Both the position numbers and the translations under genes were made by a program. Under the pieces are notes generated by a model. The model worked only from the letters and a program-made list of their open reading frames with translations. It was not told the origin of the DNA and did no database searches. A stretch of DNA of 64,000 nucleotides from Trifolium pratense (lineage: Eukaryota; Streptophyta; Magnoliopsida; Fabales; Fabaceae): positions 42,210,409 to 42,274,408 of the forward strand of contig NC_060065.1 in the NCBI RefSeq assembly GCF_020283565.1, given 5' to 3'. This document shows, in pieces, positions 59,367 to 64,000 of this stretch; position 1 is the stretch's first letter; each line of letters begins with the position of its first letter.

Positions 59367-60150
59367 GAGAAACTCTTCACTAGGCACAGCCACAACACAT
59401 CAAATTTGGGCACAACTAATAAAAATAGAACACATGTCATTTAAATGAAAATATATAAAATTTAATGAATTGTGAATCCCTTTCTCTCTCTCTTTCAATT
59501 CTGGCAAGCCTCCTCTCCACCTTGCCGCCATAGTTGATCGGAGTTGCTGCTGCAAAAGACTGCTATGTGGGCGACAGTCGACTTGGTGTCGTTTGTTCCT
59601 CAAAAAACATTATCCGGACTTACGAAAGCGGGTCAACTTCATGTTGGACTTGTTGCCTTGGACTGTTCACCCATACTCATACGTTGATTTTTGGGACTTG
59701 GTCGAGGAGGCACTATGGGTTTCGTTGTGGTCCTTGTTGAGTTGTTGTGGTTTTCAAACTTGGGTGGTAGTCAATATTGATGCAGTGAATCTGTAGAACT
59801 TTAGTTTCAGAAAGTAAATTAAATCAAACCTTTGAAATTTAGTGGACAACAACTTAGATCTTATTGTCTATGTTTTTTGTTTTAATGATTTTTCTTGCAA
59901 TATTTTAATATTCATCGCAAATTGTTGAGATTCAAGCATTGAGTAGTGGCAATGGAAGAAGTGGATTTGGGAGAAACAAGCAAATTTGCTGCCTTCAAAG
60001 AGAGAGGGAAGAGCCGACTGAAGGAGACAGAGAAAATGACTCATAATTCATTTAATTTTTATATATTTTAATTTAAATGACATGTGTCCTATTTTTATTT
60101 GTTGTGTCCAAATTTGATGTGTTGTGGCTGTGCCTAGTGAAGAGTTTCTC
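59367..60150 (+). mobile_element. Mutator-type element with long TIRs, possible Pack-MULE
   Basis: Inverted terminal repeats of about 112 bp (59367-59478 and 60039-60150) start GAGAAACTCTTCACTAGGC. A perfect 9-bp target duplication TTGTTTACT lies at 59358-59366 and 60151-60159, as expected for Mutator. No transposase is present. The middle is richer in G and C than its surroundings and has overlapping open frames (for example 59593-59796), which suggests captured genic sequence that I cannot identify. It lies 113 bp upstream of the ADH start codon. Confidence 0.9.
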
Positions 60151-60263
60151 TTGTTTACTACTTATCTTCAAAATTGGAAACACAAGGACTACCACCGACT
60201 CTGTTTAAGTTCCGTTGACTTAATCTGCCATTAGTTCATTTTGTTCTGAAAGCAACAACCAAC

Positions 60264-63654
<3,391 letters not shown>

Positions 63655-64000
63655 TTCCTTTTGATTCTTGTTTCTGTCAAGAAAGAGGAAATCAATATCC
63701 AGGAGTGTGTAGAATGAAAGACTTTTGCCAGAACTTGTCCTTTAAACATTGCAGTAACAACTAAATTTTACTCTTATAGATCCTATAGATAGAGAGCATG
63801 GACATGTAGCAAGATAACTTTTACTCTTCTACATTCACAACTTGGTCATATTAGTACTATTTCAAACCAATCACATTTTCTGCATTTGATTGTAGAGAAA
63901 CAATAGAAAGGAAATTGGGACATTCCTATCTCTCTCTCTAATCATGATTTTGCATCATTTAAGCTTCTTTTTAAAAATATATTCTTAAAAAGCATCCATG
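63655..64000 (+). other. ADH 3' flank
   Basis: Non-coding sequence after the stop codon, presumably 3' UTR and beyond. No sharp polyadenylation signal can be named. Confidence 0.5.

Overview
The window is nuclear DNA of a flowering plant, most likely a legume (Medicago/Trifolium/pea type). The evidence is GT-AG spliced genes, AT-rich spacers, CC-NB-LRR disease resistance genes with a large first exon followed by LRR exons, Ty1/copia, Ty3/gypsy, LINE, Mutator, hAT and Stowaway-type elements, and tRNA-derived SINEs. The species call is inference; no search was run. Nothing prokaryotic is present.

Layout. 1-6.06 kb: a decayed Ty1/copia element (A), cut at the left window edge, with a short gag-protease LTR element (B, 1518-3979) inside its integrase/RT linker. 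6.06-12.1 kb: a LINE 3' fragment (minus), a three-copy degenerate repeat, a G19 tract, a broken PPR gene and MITE remnants. 12.3-18.0 kb: CC-NB-LRR gene CNL1 (minus), with a 500-N assembly gap in intron 2. 18.4-24.1 kb: a 5'-truncated LINE, then a decayed MULE transposase/OTU gene split by a small hAT-type MITE. 24.1-28.5 kb: AT-rich spacer with a 489-bp hAT-type MITE. 28.5-46.05 kb: a 17.6-kb nested pair. The outer element is a coding-poor, Sirevirus-like LTR retrotransposon with 1283-bp LTRs. Inside it, between CCAAC target duplications, sits an 8.4-kb Ty3/gypsy chromovirus with 2114-bp LTRs and a missing protease. 46.1-51.6 kb: CNL2 (minus), a paralog of CNL1 with the same exon lengths; the outer element lies 91 bp past its stop codon. 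51.6-60.2 kb: spacer with a Stowaway-like MITE, a SINE, a GC-rich hAT-type element, a 0.6-kb tandem duplication and a Mutator-type element with 9-bp target duplications. 60.26-63.65 kb: a complete ten-exon zinc alcohol dehydrogenase-like gene (plus).

Only three genes look intact: CNL1, CNL2 and the ADH-like gene. CNL1 and CNL2 probably arose by duplication in direct orientation and were later pushed about 28 kb apart by insertions. The rest of the window is a record of nested insertion.

The least explained signal is inside the outer Sirevirus-like element. It has lost gag-pol, yet its LTRs look identical. It carries 15 copies of a palindromic core (ATGTTNNAACAT), about ten short hairpins with a TTTATTT-type loop and covarying stems, and repeated PPT-like purine tracts.
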